NCBI RefSeq assembly: GCF_901933205.1
Contig: NC_044591.1
Location: 1,054,001 to 1,118,000, forward strand
Direction of reading: 5' to 3'
Length of the DNA: 64,000 nucleotides
Source of the DNA: Camarhynchus parvulus
Taxonomy: Eukaryota; Chordata; Aves; Passeriformes; Thraupidae
Positions 21,131 to 33,365 of the stretch are shown here, in pieces (the stretch's first letter is position 1; each line of letters begins with the position of its first letter). The notes under the pieces are model-generated. The model was not told the origin of the DNA. It searched no databases and saw only the letters and a list, made by a program, of their open reading frames with translations. The translations under genes were made by a program, and so were the position numbers.

Positions 21131-22520
21131 CCAAAGGATAATTAACGAGGCTTTGATGATCCCTGGTGGCTGAATCCAGGCTATCCCTGGAGCTCCCAGG
21201 GCAGGATGAAGCAGGAGAGGGATGAGTTCTCCCAGGGTTTGGTGTTTGTGGGGATGATCCTGGTGCTGGAGCAGGTTGCGCGCGTTCCCACCGCGAGATC
21301 CGAGCCTTTGGGGCGCTGCTATCTCAAATCAACATCCTCTTCCTCCCCCTTGCTGCTCAAACCTCTCTCTTTCCTCCTTCGGACGTGACAGTCACGGATG
21401 AGTTGGGATTATCCAAACCCCGCCTTGGCTGCTGAAGGTGAAGGTGAACCCACCTCGGGTTTCTCCTTTGGTTGGGCGCCAGGACTGCCCAAAAAGCCAA
21501 TTCCTGCCTTTTTTTCCCCATCCTTTTCTTGGATCCCGCTGGCGCCTGCAGGGAGGAAGTCAACCGGAAGGGAGGAAAAGCTTGGACTTGGATCCGAAGC
21601 AGAAACCAAGCCCTGCTGGTGCCAGGCCTGGAGCTGTCTGCTCCCGTCACGGCGGGGGCTCATCATTGCGGCTTTCCCTGCCAAAACCACCCCGGGGCGG
21701 CTCCGCTTGGATCCAGCTCCTTCCTGCGAGGCTGGGATCCCATCCAGGCCCTGCCGGTCGGATATGGGGTCTCTCGGAGCAGAGAGGGACAGTGAGGCTT
21801 CGCTCCAGCCGAGCCGAGCGCCGAAGCTCTCGTTAAAATTGAACGAGCTTGGCAGAGTTTAAATCTGAGACTTGGACAGAACCGCGGTTTTCTCTCCCTC
21901 CAAAGTACAATCAATTCCTTTCGTCTATAAATATCCTCTATAAATAGCGACGGGAAGAGGTTTTAATATCTCCAAAGGCTCTTCTGGGGGAAGAAAAGCT
22001 GGAAAATTGGGGCTAAACCCCTTTTCTTTTTCCCATGTCAGCTCAGCAAAGGCAGCGCCGCACCCTCGAGCACCCCAGAAAAGCCTCTTAGCTGCGCTCA
22101 AGGGGCTCTGTTCGGAAAAAGCTCGGGAATAAAGCGGGTTTTTATTCCCAGCCGGCTGTCTGGAAGAGGCCGAGTCCGTAATGGGGTCAATGACTCGGCC
22201 GCGCTTCCCCCGGGCTTGGCAAGAACCTGACAAATTGCTGAGCTGCCGCCCGGCTGCGCTGCTTTCCGGAGACCTCCGAGCGGGTCATTAGTGCCTAATT
22301 AGCGCCTAAACGCTCTCATTTGTCCTGCCCTTGTCAGCCCGGCCCGGGGAGATCCCGCTCGGCCTCCTCCGCATTCCACAGGCTGGAGCGCGGAGAGGGG
22401 AGGGAAGGTGAGAAAAGCCATAAACCCGAGGGGCTTTGCGTTTCTGCTTGGCAAGGGGATTTAACCCCACCCCAGCACGGGCTAAAGCCCGACACGGGCT
22501 ACAGCCGAGCTCAGCTCTTC
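21131..22520. other. Intergenic unique sequence, partly AT-rich and possibly conserved
   Basis: No gene is recognised. Between 21830 and 22330 there is repeat-free sequence with an AACCGCGGTT palindrome (21880-21889), GTCTATAAATATCC, CTATAAATAGCG, TTTTAATATC and CATTAGTGCCTAATTAGCGC. This non-array character resembles a conserved non-coding block, but that was not tested. Confidence 0.45.
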
Positions 22521-23255
22521 ATTCCTAGAGCCTGACTTGGCCTTTTTTGTTTCCTGAGTCCTGCTTGGCTCTTTCTTCCTAAAGCCCGACTTGGCCTTTT
22601 TCCCCAGAGCCCAACTTTGCCTTTCCTTCCTAAAGTCCAGCTTGGCTCTTTCTTCCTTTCTAAATCCCCATTTGCCTCTTCCTTTCCAGAGCCTGACTTG
22701 GCCTTCTCCTTCCTAAAGCCCAACTCGGCCTTTTCCTTCTAGAGCCCAGCTTGGCCCTTTCTTCCTAAAGCCTGTCTTGACTCCTTCCTTCCTAAATTCC
22801 CGCTTGGTTCTTCCTTTCCAAAGCCCGACTTGGCCTTTTCCTCCTAAAGCCCAGCTTGGCCTTTCTTTCCAGAGCCTGACTTGACCTTTCCTTCCTAAAG
22901 CCCAGCTTGGGCTGTTTCTCCCTTTCTAAATCCCCGTTTGGCTCTTCCTTTCCAGGGCCCAGCTCGGCCTTTTCTTTCCAGAGCCTGATTAAGCCTTTCC
23001 TTCCTAAAGCCCGACTTGGCCATGTCTTTCTAAAGCCCCACTTGCGTCCTTCTCTCCCAAACCCAACTCAGCTCTTTCTTTCCAAAGCCCAAATTGGCCT
23101 TTTCTTTCCTCAAGCCTCACTTGGCCTTGTCTTCCTAAAGCTCACCTTGAACTTTTCCTTCCAGAGCCTGACTCGGCCCTTCTCCTTCCCAAAACCCAAC
23201 TTGGCTTTTCCTTCCCAAAGCCCCACTTGCCCTTTCCTTCCTGAAGGCCCCAGCA
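22521..23255. repeat. Minisatellite, ~28 bp unit (TTCCTAAAGCCC.ACTTGGCC)
   Basis: About 26 degenerate copies of CCTAAAGCCCGACTTGGCC plus TTTTCCTT are present. Variants include CCAGAGCCTGACTTGG and CTAAATCCCCGTTTGG. Confidence 0.92.
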
Positions 23256-25790
23256 AGGCTTGGCCCATCTCCGTGCTTCCTTGTCCTTCTTTTCCCAAGG
23301 AAACGATGGAATTCCCACCCCTGGAAGCGTTCGCACCCCGTGGACGTGGCCCTTGGGGCCGTGTTCAGCGCTGGGTTCACAGCTGGACCCCGCGACCTTG
23401 CAGATCCTTCCCAACCTCCCCAATTCCACAATCCCTCTTCCCTCTGCTGGCTCGGGCTCCGCTGTCAGCTCCTCCTGCCGAAATCGCCTCCAGTTTAGGA
23501 ATAAATTCCCAGGTTTTGTGTTATCGGGATGGCAAACCGAGTTTGGGGCGGGGTTGGAACATTCTGATGTTTTTTTCCCTTCTTTTTCCTCCGGAATTTT
23601 TTTTCCATCTCACTCAGAGCCCAGCTCGGCATCGCCGGGTGACAACGTGATGACAGCGGCTCCGAAAAGAGGGGGAGGCGACGGATTTGTGCAGGGGAGG
23701 GGGAGAAAAACAGGGAAGAGGAGGGAGGGAGGCAGGGAAGGAGGTCGGGAGGGAGCGAGGAGACGTGGAGATGCCACTTCGCTGCTTGCACTCACCGTGA
23801 TTATCCCATTCCGGCTCCTCGGAGCCGGATCCGCCTCCCCCTTCCCTGGAAGATGGGACTTGTGTCCTCCCCCGCTTCTCCTGGCTTTTCCCAGGGTTAT
23901 TTTTACAGATTTTGTATTTTTTATATTTATCCTTTTCCATAAATAAATCAGGAGCCATCCCAGCGCTGTGCGGTGTGAGGACGTGGAAGGATCCACGTGG
24001 ATCTGGGATTGTCCCTTCCCACGTTCCACCTGGAGCGCAAAGAACTCCAGGGTGACTCCAAAATTAAGGCAAAATGGGTCTTTTCCCTAAAATAATGTGA
24101 AGTTTTCCTCTTTTTCCCCCCCAAGCTGGGGGTAAGACCTTGCAGGCTGAGTTCATTAATTTCTAATTCATGTGCAGTTTGGGCTGGAACCCAGCTGCGG
24201 AAAAGGGTTTTTTGGGATGCAGATTTTTGGGATGAGGGTTTCCATCCATGGGGGCAAAGCCGGCTGGGATTCACGGTGGGATCCAGGGGTTGTTTTTCCT
24301 ATGCTTCCCTTGGGAATAGGTTGTCAGCTGTGCCTTGGCTCTAATCCCATCCCAGGCCCTTCCTTTAGATTTTGGGGATCTCCTCTCCCCAAACCCCGAT
24401 CCGGAGGTGTGGCCACATCCCAAATTCCCAGCCAGAAGGAAAATCGTTCACGTCCAGCCTCCGATCCTGTGGCACGTGGGGGTCACAGAGGCCGGAGCTG
24501 CTCTCAGCTAGGTGAGAGCTGACAGAGAAACCCGGACAAACCCCAATTTCTATTATTTCCTTCTTTCCTCCCTTTCTGCCTCACCTTGAGCTCCCCCCCG
24601 GCTCTTCCCGAGGCGGCGGCACCTGGCTCCGGGATTATTTTTCCCATCCCTTTTTGGCAGCGCTCCCTCCTCCGGCACAAACGCAGCTCCTATAAATAAC
24701 CACGGCTCGTGCTCGCTCCCCCTCCCTCCTTCCCTCGGATCCGTCTTCCTTTCTCCTTGTCTGTCCCTTTCTCCTGCCGGGAGGAGCCGATGGAAAATCC
24801 AGGAGTGGGGGTTGAGCTCATCCCTGTCCCCCATCGTCCCTGGAATCGGCTGCATCCAAAGCGTGTGGGGGAATTTTTAATTGGATTTATGCAAACCTCC
24901 CCCCCGCTCAATTTCCTCCCCAGCCCCCCCATAATTAATTCCTGATTTTCCTTTTATCCTTCCCGACGGTCCCAAATCCGGGCAGCCGCTCCCTAAAAAT
25001 TCCCCCCCCGAGGACGCCACTGGGTTTCCACCCCCAAAAATATCCCGAAATCTGCGCATTTCCCGAAGGAAAATGTTGGTGATGGTGTTTTGCAGCCTTT
25101 TTTGGGAAGGATGGGTTTGGAATGGATTGGGAGGGAATGGCTGCACGTGGATTAGGAGCAGGGTCCCTTGGCCCACGGGAATGTGGAATTCCAGAAATAA
25201 TTCCAGGTCAGTAGGAGCACAAAGCTCCAAAAAGTCAAAATTATCCTGATGAAAGCACCTGAATTTTTGGAAAAAGCCAAAACTGAGCTCAACCCGGGGG
25301 ATCCCAAAGGATAAATCCGGATCTGGAGAGCAGAAACCGCTCCACGTGTGACCAAGTGTGGATTTGGGATCCCCCATCCCAGGGGATGGTGGGGACTGCA
25401 AATCCACCTTGGACTTTGGGTTTTTCCAGCAGGGAATTTGCCGGGAATGGTGGCGGCGTTGGGATAATGAGATGCTGCTCACGCTCCCTAATGAAGTGCC
25501 GAAGGAAGTCGGCGCCGGCTCCCGGCAAATTAGATCGGGATTATTGGAGCAGTGAGAATGGAAGGATCCGAGATGGTATCGGAGCGGGCGGGAAGGGCTG
25601 GAAGGGGAGGAAGGATGGAAACCCCTCCCAAAACCTGGATCAGGGCAGGAGGGGAGGGAAGGGATCGGCCTTTCCAGTGGCAATGCCGACTGGAGTGGGA
25701 ATGGGATGCGGGAATGGGGCCCTCCGGAGCATCCCCAGCTTTCCGTGGGTTGCCTCTCCCCGGGTTTGCTTCTGATCCCATTCCTGGCTG
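23256..25790. other. Intergenic unique sequence
   Basis: This is one of the longer non-array stretches. No coding exon is recognised. It includes a purine-rich block at 23660-23770, a CpG-bearing block at 23620-23840, AT-rich sequence with AATAAA at 23941-23946, and a TATA-like element at 24692. Confidence 0.5.
24692..24699 (+). promoter_or_regulatory. TATA-box-like element (TATAAATA)
   Basis: TATAAATA is followed about 30 bases later by a pyrimidine-rich, CpG-bearing stretch (GCTCGTGCTCGCTCCCCC). The geometry resembles a TATA promoter, but no downstream exon is recognised, so this is only a weak candidate. Confidence 0.2.
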
Positions 25791-26715
25791 GATCTGGCTC
25801 CCTTGCACAGGAGATTTTCCTCCGATTCCCGGCTGGATTTGGCTCCGTGCTCCTTTCCTTGGATGTGTGCAGCCTCCAAACGCGGCGCATTTGGGAATGT
25901 AGGAAGTACGGGAATGTTGGAATCCTCCAAAGTCAGGGTTTTGGGGAACGTGGGGAATATGGGATTGTTGGAATCCTCCAAAGTCAGGGTTTTGGAGAAC
26001 GTGGGGGATATGGGAATGTTGGAGTCCTCCAAATGTGGGGTTTCTGGGAATGTGAGGGATATGGGAATGTTTGCATCCTCCCAAAGTGGCATTTTTGGGA
26101 ATATGAGAGATATGGGAATATTTGCATCCTCCAAAATGGAATGTTTGGGAATATGAGGCTCAAGCTGGGATCACAGTCAAATTTCTCAGGAAAAACCCAT
26201 TTCCAACAGATTTTTCCCCAATTTGGCCCTTGCCATCCTCAGCCAAGCACTGCTGGGAATGGGATGAGCTGAATCCGGCTGCTGGGTTCCCCTTTTCCCT
26301 TCCAGCCACAATTCCCAGCTGGATTTGGCTCCGTGCTCTTTTCCAATAAATCATTGGATGTGTTTGCATCCTCCAAACGCGACAAATTTGGGAATATGAG
26401 GGATATGGGAATGTTGGAATCCTCCAAATGTGGCATCTTTTGGGATTAGGAGGGGTATGGGAACAGTTTTATCCTCCAAAATGGTGTTTTGGGAATACGA
26501 GGGAAATGGGAATGCTCTCATCCTCCAAATGTGGTATTTTTGGGAATGTGAGGTTTAAGTGGGGATCGTGCTCAAATTTCCCTGGAAAAAAATGAGTTTC
26601 CAATGGATTTTCCCCCAGTTTGGGCCTTTCCCACCCTCAGCCAAGCACTGCTGGGATTGGGATGAGCCGGATCCCGCTGCTGGATCCCCCTTTTCCCATT
26701 CCCACAGGATCCCTC
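25791..26715. repeat. Macrorepeat (~400-500 bp) containing a ~60 bp minisatellite
   Basis: The order GCTGGATTTGGCTCCGTGCT, then TTGGATGTGT.TGCA.CCTCC, then GGGAATATGAGGGATATGGG units, then a block ending AGCCAAGCACTGCTGGGA and TGGGATGAGC, occurs at about 25800-26280 and again at about 26315-26700. The inner 60 bp unit GGAATGTTGGAATCCTCCAAA plus TTTTGGGAA is present five or more times in the first copy and three in the second. The opening of the macro-unit also begins a third time at 25760. Confidence 0.88.
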
Positions 26716-28965
26716 AGGAAGGAGCCACCCAACAACGGAGCTCATTAAAAGCGTGGAAAACACAAATTTAATTAAAGCCAACCTTGCCTTTACCAGGAAC
26801 ACAAATCCGCCCTTTTCCGTGGAACAATGGATTTTTCCAGCCCTCCCCGTGCCGGGATTCCTCCCTCTTTTCATCCCTCTCCTTTATTATCCCTGGCTGG
26901 GAGCAGGAGCTGCCTGATTTCCATAAATTTGCATCAGGAATTGGGGGGAGAAAGGAGGAGGGGAGAGAAAAAAGCTGGAAAAATGAGATTTTCCAGTGCT
27001 GAGCTTGCTCTGAAGCAAGGAGCCCCGGCTGGAGGAGGGAAAAGGCAGGAAGGGGTGGGAAGGATCCTGGATTTTTAGAGTTCACCCATTCCCTGTTTTT
27101 GGGGAGAGAAAAACTTTCCCAAGCTTGGCATGGAGCCGGAATTCCCGGTTTATCCAGATGCAAAACCTCTAAAATAGGATCCACAGGGCAGCCCCTAATT
27201 CCAGGGGTTTTGTGGCTTTCCTGGGAAGGATCCGGAATTTTCTGGCTTTTCCATGATGGAAATGTTGACTGCAAGTTTCCAGGTGAGGGAAAGGCCTTTG
27301 GGACCTCTGAGGCCGAGCCTGGAGGATGGGATGGGATAAAATCCGGGATTTGGAAGCTCGGTTTTCCTTGGGATTGGCTTTTCTTGGGATTTAAGGAAAG
27401 GCCAATCCACGGGAGCATCATCCAGGTGGGAGAGAAGCGTGGAGATCCAGATGTTGGGATCATCCATATATGGGATAAAAATGTCTGAATTCCCAGGTTT
27501 GGACAGGCTGGGGGGGATGAATCCCAAAGCTGCTCCATCGGGATTGTCAAAATTATTCCCAGTTTTTCCTCGGATGGGATTTTCCAGCTTTCTCATGGAT
27601 AACCACAAGTTTTTGGGGTGGTTTTCCTCCTGATGGAGGTTTCTGGGGATGAAAAGCAGGGATTGAGGGACTGAGGAGGTGTTGGAAAGAGGCTTTTCCT
27701 CACCCCTTGGGGCCCCTCCACAGTTTCCAGATCCATCCCTTTTCCCAGGGGATAGAGGGCAGGAAAAGAGGAAACGGCCTCAGGGTGCAGCAGGAGGGGT
27801 TAAAGTCGGATATTGGGAAAATTCCCTTTGGAAAAGATGGAGAAGCCCTGGAGTGAGCTTCCCATCCCTGGAATTGCTCAAAAATCCCTTGGGGCACGGA
27901 ATTCCTGCGGGAATGGTTGGAATCCATGACCTCAATGGCCTTTTCCCACCTGAACAAGTCCGTGATCCAAAGGCCAAGGATGGGGATCGACCATGGCGTC
28001 AAATCCGGAATCCCAAACACTTTTGGGATGTTTTCCTGGTTTTGTTTGGAAATAAACCCAGCTCCCAGGGTTTTCCATTCCCAAGGAGAAAATGATCCCT
28101 CAATCCACGTCCGAAATCCTCCCTTTTTTGGGAAGGGAATGCCCAGAGGGAGCCATTTCCAGGTTTTTGGGGCTCAGATCCTTTCTCTTCCCATTCCGTT
28201 CCCACATCACGGATGGATCCTGTGCATTCCGTTATCCCTGTCAGAGCCAGGGACAGGTGCCTGGAAGTGAGGCAGGATTCCCAAGATTTCAGGGAATTAT
28301 GGATGAGTTATGATGATGCCAGTGTAGGCTCGTGGTCCCATTGGATCCCATCCCAAAGTCTGGGGGAATCATGGATGATTTGTGGAATTCTGGAGGGTGG
28401 CAAAGAGGAATGGTCCCGCTGGATCCCACCTTCATCATCCTGAAGTCGGAATTAAATCCGGGATTTTCCCAGCCATTCCCAAGCCCTGGTCTCTGTATTC
28501 CAGCCAGTTTTGAGGACGGAGAAGGTGGGAAAGAGCTGGAATAAATTCCTGGGTTTGAGAAGTTCTTAATGGGAGTTCATCTGCTCATCCTGGACAGGGA
28601 GAAATTCCCAGGAAGTTGATTCGTGTCGCACCCGAGCCGGTTTTTGTTTCAATTCCACAGAAATCCCATTTTCTTCTCTGGAATGACCTTGGGCAAAGAC
28701 AAATCCCTGGAATTGGGGCTTTGCTGCCTGCTCGATCCAACTTTGATCTCCCAGCCCTTCCCCATCCCACTTCAGCTGCGTGTCCTTCAGGAATGAGGGT
28801 TGGAATATTTCCAGAGGGTTTTTCCCTGGTTTTTCTCCTCCTCTGTGGCATTTTGGGGGAAATGGAAATATTTTTTGCCCTTTCCTTTGGTTTTCCAGCC
28901 TTGATTTTCGACCTTCCCCAGGAATTTTCTATTGCTTCTTGATCCAGGCTTGTGGATGGAGATTT
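26716..28965. other. Intergenic unique sequence
   Basis: No gene is recognised over 2.2 kb. The text is rich in GGGATTTT and TTCCCAGG words without tandem order. A run of mainly open minus-strand frame (26768-27550) shows no family resemblance and I do not support it as coding. Confidence 0.5.
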
Positions 28966-29260
28966 CCCCTTTTCCCCTTTTCCCCTTTTTCCCCTTTTTT
29001 CCCTTTTTCCCCTTTTCCCTTTTTTCCATTTTTTCCCTTTTTTCTCTTTCCCCCCTTTTTCCCTTTTCCCATTTTTTCTCTTTTCTCCCTTTCTCCCTTT
29101 TTTTCCTTGCAGAAAAAATTACTTTTTTTTTTTTTAATTAACTTTTTTTTTAATTAACATTTTTTTTAATCACAAAAAATTTACTTTTGTTGGTAGCTCT
29201 AATGCAAAACCAGCGCACCCCCTTTCCCCCTTTTTTTCCTTTTTTCCTTTTTCCCCCCCG
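28966..29260. repeat. Pyrimidine tract (TTTTCCCC)n followed by T-runs with TTAATTAAC
   Basis: From 28966 to 29105 the + strand is almost pure T and C. From 29125 to 29175 three T-runs separated by AATTAAC/AATCAC follow, then another T/C block to 29262. Confidence 0.92.
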
Positions 29261-29262
29261 TT

Positions 29263-29860
29263 TTCTTGAGCTCCCTTTTCCCAGGAAAAACACAGCCTCG
29301 GACGCACCAGCAGTCAAAAAATTGCATTTTTAGGGAAACCTGACCTCTCCCCATGGATTTTTGGGATCGGGAAGAGTTCCTCACCTTGGGAAGCAGGGCG
29401 GCAGCTCCCCCCGATCCCCTGGAATTTCAGGAGCTGCTCCTTTCCCAATCCAGGGGTGAGAATTCCCGGCGGGATCCTTCCAGCTGAAGGAGGAGCCTCG
29501 GGAACGGGAGCCGGGGGTGGATTTTTCCATCACCACCTCGCACTGGGAATATTTTCAACTTTATTATTTTTTTTTAATTTCTAGGGATCCTACTGAGGCT
29601 GGGGAAAAAAAAAAAGCTCTGTTTTGTGGGATTACGTAATTCCAGGGTTTTTTTGGGAAGGTGGGAGCAGCTGCATCCACCGGTGCCAGGGAGTGGCTGT
29701 GGGAGTGGGAAGCTCCTGGGAATGCAGGGAGCGGCTGGAATGTGGCGAGCGGGATTTGGGGGAATTTCTGCCGATTCCGGGCCTGTTGTGGGGTCGGGTT
29801 GGTTTTCCCAGCGTGGGGTGATCCCGTTGGATCCATTCCCAGACAAGCCAACGGAAGGAG
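29263..29860. other. Intergenic unique sequence
   Basis: Nothing recognisable is seen; it leads into the largest array of the intergenic region. Confidence 0.5.
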
Positions 29861-32640
29861 CTCCTGGAAAAGCAGGAGAGGAGAGGTTTTGGTGGGAATT
29901 TGGGGGTTTTTGGGGTTTGCGGGAGGAAAGGAGTGAAGCTGGGGTGACAACAGGATTTGTGTTCCTGTGGATTTGGGGATTTTTTGGGATTTTGCAGGAG
30001 CAAAACAGCGAAGCTGTGCCTGGGAGACAATGGGATTCTGCAGTGCTCCTGGGAATTTGGGAATTTTTTGGGATTTTGCAGTAACCTGGCAGTTGTGCTG
30101 GTGCCACGTCAAGGATTCTGGGAAAGGAAGGCAACAAAGGAGCAGGAGGAGCTGGAATTCCCAATTTTTGTATGGAAACATTTCCAGAGCTGTGGGAACT
30201 TGGAGGGATCTGAAGGAAGAACCTGTGGGTTCCAGGATTTTGGGATCCCGGCGCAAACTGGATTTAATTGGGATTAGGGGATTGCACCCACAGGGAGCTG
30301 GGAATGGGCTGGGAAGGATGGGAATGAGGGAACAAAGCTGGAATTGGAAATGATGATGTTGGGAAAGAAAAGGTCGGAGTTGGGAAGCGGTGGGAAAATC
30401 CCACGGGATTCATCTGCCTGGGATGCAGCTTTGGGAGCAGCCAGGACAGGTTTTGGTGGGAATTTGGGTTTTTTTGGGGGATTTTGCAGGAGAAAATAAT
30501 CAAAAATTGTGCTGGGAGGAAAATAGGATTCGTATTCCTGGGAATTTTGGGATTTTTGTAGGATTTGCAGGAGCAAAGCAGCAAAGTTGCGCTGGGAGGA
30601 CAACAGGATTCGTGTTCCTGAAAATTTGGGGAGTTTGGGGATTTTACAGGAGCAAAGCAGTGAAATTGCGCTGGAAGGACAATGGGATTCATGTTCCTGG
30701 GAATTTTGGGGATTTTTTGGGGATTTGCAGGATCAAAGTGACAAAATTGTGCTGGGAGGACAACAGGATTCGTGTTCCCAGGAATCTGGGGTTGGGCTGG
30801 TGGGAAGTGGTGGGAAAATCCCGTGGGATTTCTCTGCCTGGGATGCAGCTTTGGGAGTGACCAGGAGAGATTTTGGTGGGAATTTGGGTTTTTTTGGGGG
30901 GATTTTGCAGGAGCAAATAATCAAAAATTGTGCTGGGGGGCAATGGGATTCGTATTCCTGGGAATTTTGGTTTTTTTTAGGATTTGAAGGAACAAAGCAG
31001 AAAAGTTGTGCTGGGAGGACAATGGGATTCACGTTTCTCGGAATTTTGGGGTTTCTGTGGGATTTTGCAGGTACAAAGCAGTGAAGTTGTACTGGAAGGA
31101 CAATGGGATTCGTGTTCCTGGGAATTTTGGGTTTTTTTAGGATTTACAGGAGCAAAGCAGTGAGTTTGTGCTGGGAGGACAATGGGATTCATGTTCCTGG
31201 GAATTTTGAGGATTTTTTTGGGATTTGCAGGATTAAAGCAACAAAATTGTGCTAGGAGGACAATGGGATTCGTGTTCCCAGGAATCTGGGGTTGGGCTGG
31301 TGGGAAGTGGTGGGAAAATCCCGTGGGATTTCTCTGCATGGGATGCAGCTTTGGGAGTAGTCAGGACAGTTTTTGGTGGAAATTTGGGGTTTTTTTGGGA
31401 ATTTGCAGGAGTAAATCATCAACAGTTGTGCTGGGGGGCGATGGGATTTGTGTTCCTGGGAATTTTGGGTTTTTTTGGGGTTTGCAGGAGCAAAGCAGAA
31501 AAGTTGTACTGGAAGGACAATGGGATTCATATTCCTGGGAATTTTGGGGGTTTTTTTTAGGGATTTGCAGGAGCAAAGCAGTGAGTTTGTGCTGGTATAA
31601 CAATGGGATTTGTGTTTCTCGGAATTTTGGGGTTTTTTGGGGGGATTTTGCAGGAACAAAGCAGTGAAGTTGTACTGGAAGGACGATGGGATTCATGTTC
31701 CTGGGAATTTTGTGTTTTTTTAGGATTTACAGGAGCAAAGCAGTGAGTTTGTGCTGGGAGGACAATGGGATTCATGTTCCTGGGAATTTTGGGGAATTTT
31801 TTTGGGATTTGCAGGAGCAAAGCAGTGAGTTTGTGCTGGGATGACAATGGGATTTGTGTTTCTCAGAATTTTGGGTTTTTTTGGGGGGATTTGCAGGAGC
31901 AAATCATCAACAGTTGTGCTAAGGGGCAACGGGATTTTTGTTCCTGGGAATTTTGGGGTTTTTTTAGGGATTTGCAGGAGCAAAGCAGTGAGTTTGTGCT
32001 GGTATAACAATGGGATTTGTGTTTCTCAGAATTTTGGGATTTTTTTTGGATTTTGCAGGAACAAAGCCGTGAGTTTGTGCAGGAAGGATGATGGGATTGG
32101 TATTCCTGGGAATTTTGGGGTTTTTTGGGGGTTTGCAGGAGCAAAGCAGTGAAGTTGTACTGGAAGGACAATGGGATTCATGTTCCTGGGAATTTTGGTT
32201 TTTTTTAGGATTTACAGGAGCAAAGCAGTGAGTTTGTGCTGGGAGGACAATGGGATTCATGTTTCTTGGAATTTTGGGGATTTTTTTGGGATTTGCAGGA
32301 ACAAAGCAGTGATGTTGTGCTGGGATGACAATGGGATTTGTGTTTCTAGGAATTTTGGGTTTTTTTGGGGGGATTTGCAGGAGCAAATCATCAACAGTTG
32401 TGCTGAGGGATGATGGGATTCGTATTCCTGGGAATTTTTGGGTTTTTTAGGATTTGAAAGAACAAAGCAGAAAAGTTGTGCTGGGAGGACAATGGAATTC
32501 ACATTTATAGGAATTTTGGGGGTTTTTTTTGGGATTTGCAGGAACAAAGCAGTGATGTTGTGCTGGGATGACAACGGCATTCGTGTTCCTGGGAATTTGG
32601 GGTTGGGCTGGTGGGAAGGGGTGGGAAAATCCCGTGGGAT
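29861..32640. repeat. 2.8 kb minisatellite, ~80 bp unit with acceptor-like TTTGCAGGAGCAAA
   Basis: About 30 units of about 80 bp are present: GGGAATTTTGGGG, a T-run, GGGATTTGCAGGAGCAAAG, CAGTGA.TTGTGCTGGGAGG, ACAATGGGATTCATGTTCC. A longer spacer (GTTGGGCTGGTGGGAAG, AAAATCCCGTGGGATT, GGATGCAGCTTTGGGAG, TTTTGGTGGGAATTTGGG) interrupts the array at about 30375-30470, 30790-30890, 31290-31385 and again, in part, at 32608-32645. This gives a higher-order organisation. Each basic unit contains a T-run plus CAG|G, resembling a splice acceptor. Confidence 0.96.
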
Positions 32641-33065
32641 TCTCAGCCTGGGGCGCGGCCAGAGGGGAGTGGGAGCATCCTTGGGTCCCCACTTTTCCAG
32701 GGAATCCGGGCTGCTCCCGACGCCCCAGAATTGGCCGTGTGGGACTGGGAGTGATCCTGAGTCAGCAGTTCCAGGTGGGCCGGGGCGCCCGGAACGCGCG
32801 TGGGAGAGCTCCTAAATCCGGCTGGGAATGACTCAGAGCACGAGGGATTGGCTCAGCCACCCCCAGGCCCCTTCTCCTGAATTTCCGAAGCTCCGGAGGA
32901 GAAGGGAAGCTCCGGAGGCCTCAAAGGGATGGATTTGGGATGGCTTGGGAGGCTCTGGCTTGGCCACTCCCATTGGGATTTTTCCCTTGTTATTTTAATT
33001 TATTCCTGAGGGTTTAGATTTTTTATGGAGCTTCCCATAGCTGGAAAAAAACCCTGGAATGTGCA
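32641..33065. other. Intergenic unique sequence
   Basis: No gene or repeat is recognised. Confidence 0.5.
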
Positions 33066-33365
33066 ATGACCACATTCCTCATTTTCTCCTCCTTTTGTTT
33101 TTTTAATTTACCTTTTTTTATCTCTTCATTTTTCCTGCTCTTTTTTCCTCCTTTTCTTCCCCCTTTTCCCACCTTTTTTCATCTTTCTTCCCTACTTTTT
33201 CATCTTTTTTTTTTTTGTTCTTCCCTCCTTTTTTCTCCTTTTTTTCCCGCTCTTTTTTTCCCTGCTCCATTTTTTTCCCACTCCTTTTTTCCTGCTGCTT
33301 TTTCCCTCCTTCTTTTTTTCTTTTTTCCCCTCTTTTTCCCCCTAATTTTTCCTTTGCCTTTTCTC
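33066..33365. repeat. Pyrimidine-rich tract (TTTTTCC/CTTTTTT)
   Basis: About 300 bases of T/C runs with few purines on the + strand and no strict period. The base asymmetry is similar to 14041-14570 and 28966-29260. Confidence 0.88.

Noticed and set aside
24692..24945. TATA promoter driving a small gene at 24.7 kb
   Set aside because: The TATAAATA geometry is suggestive, but the short downstream frame (MENPGVGVELIPVPHRPWNR...) matches nothing and no splice or polyadenylation pattern supports a gene. It is kept only as a weak regulatory candidate.
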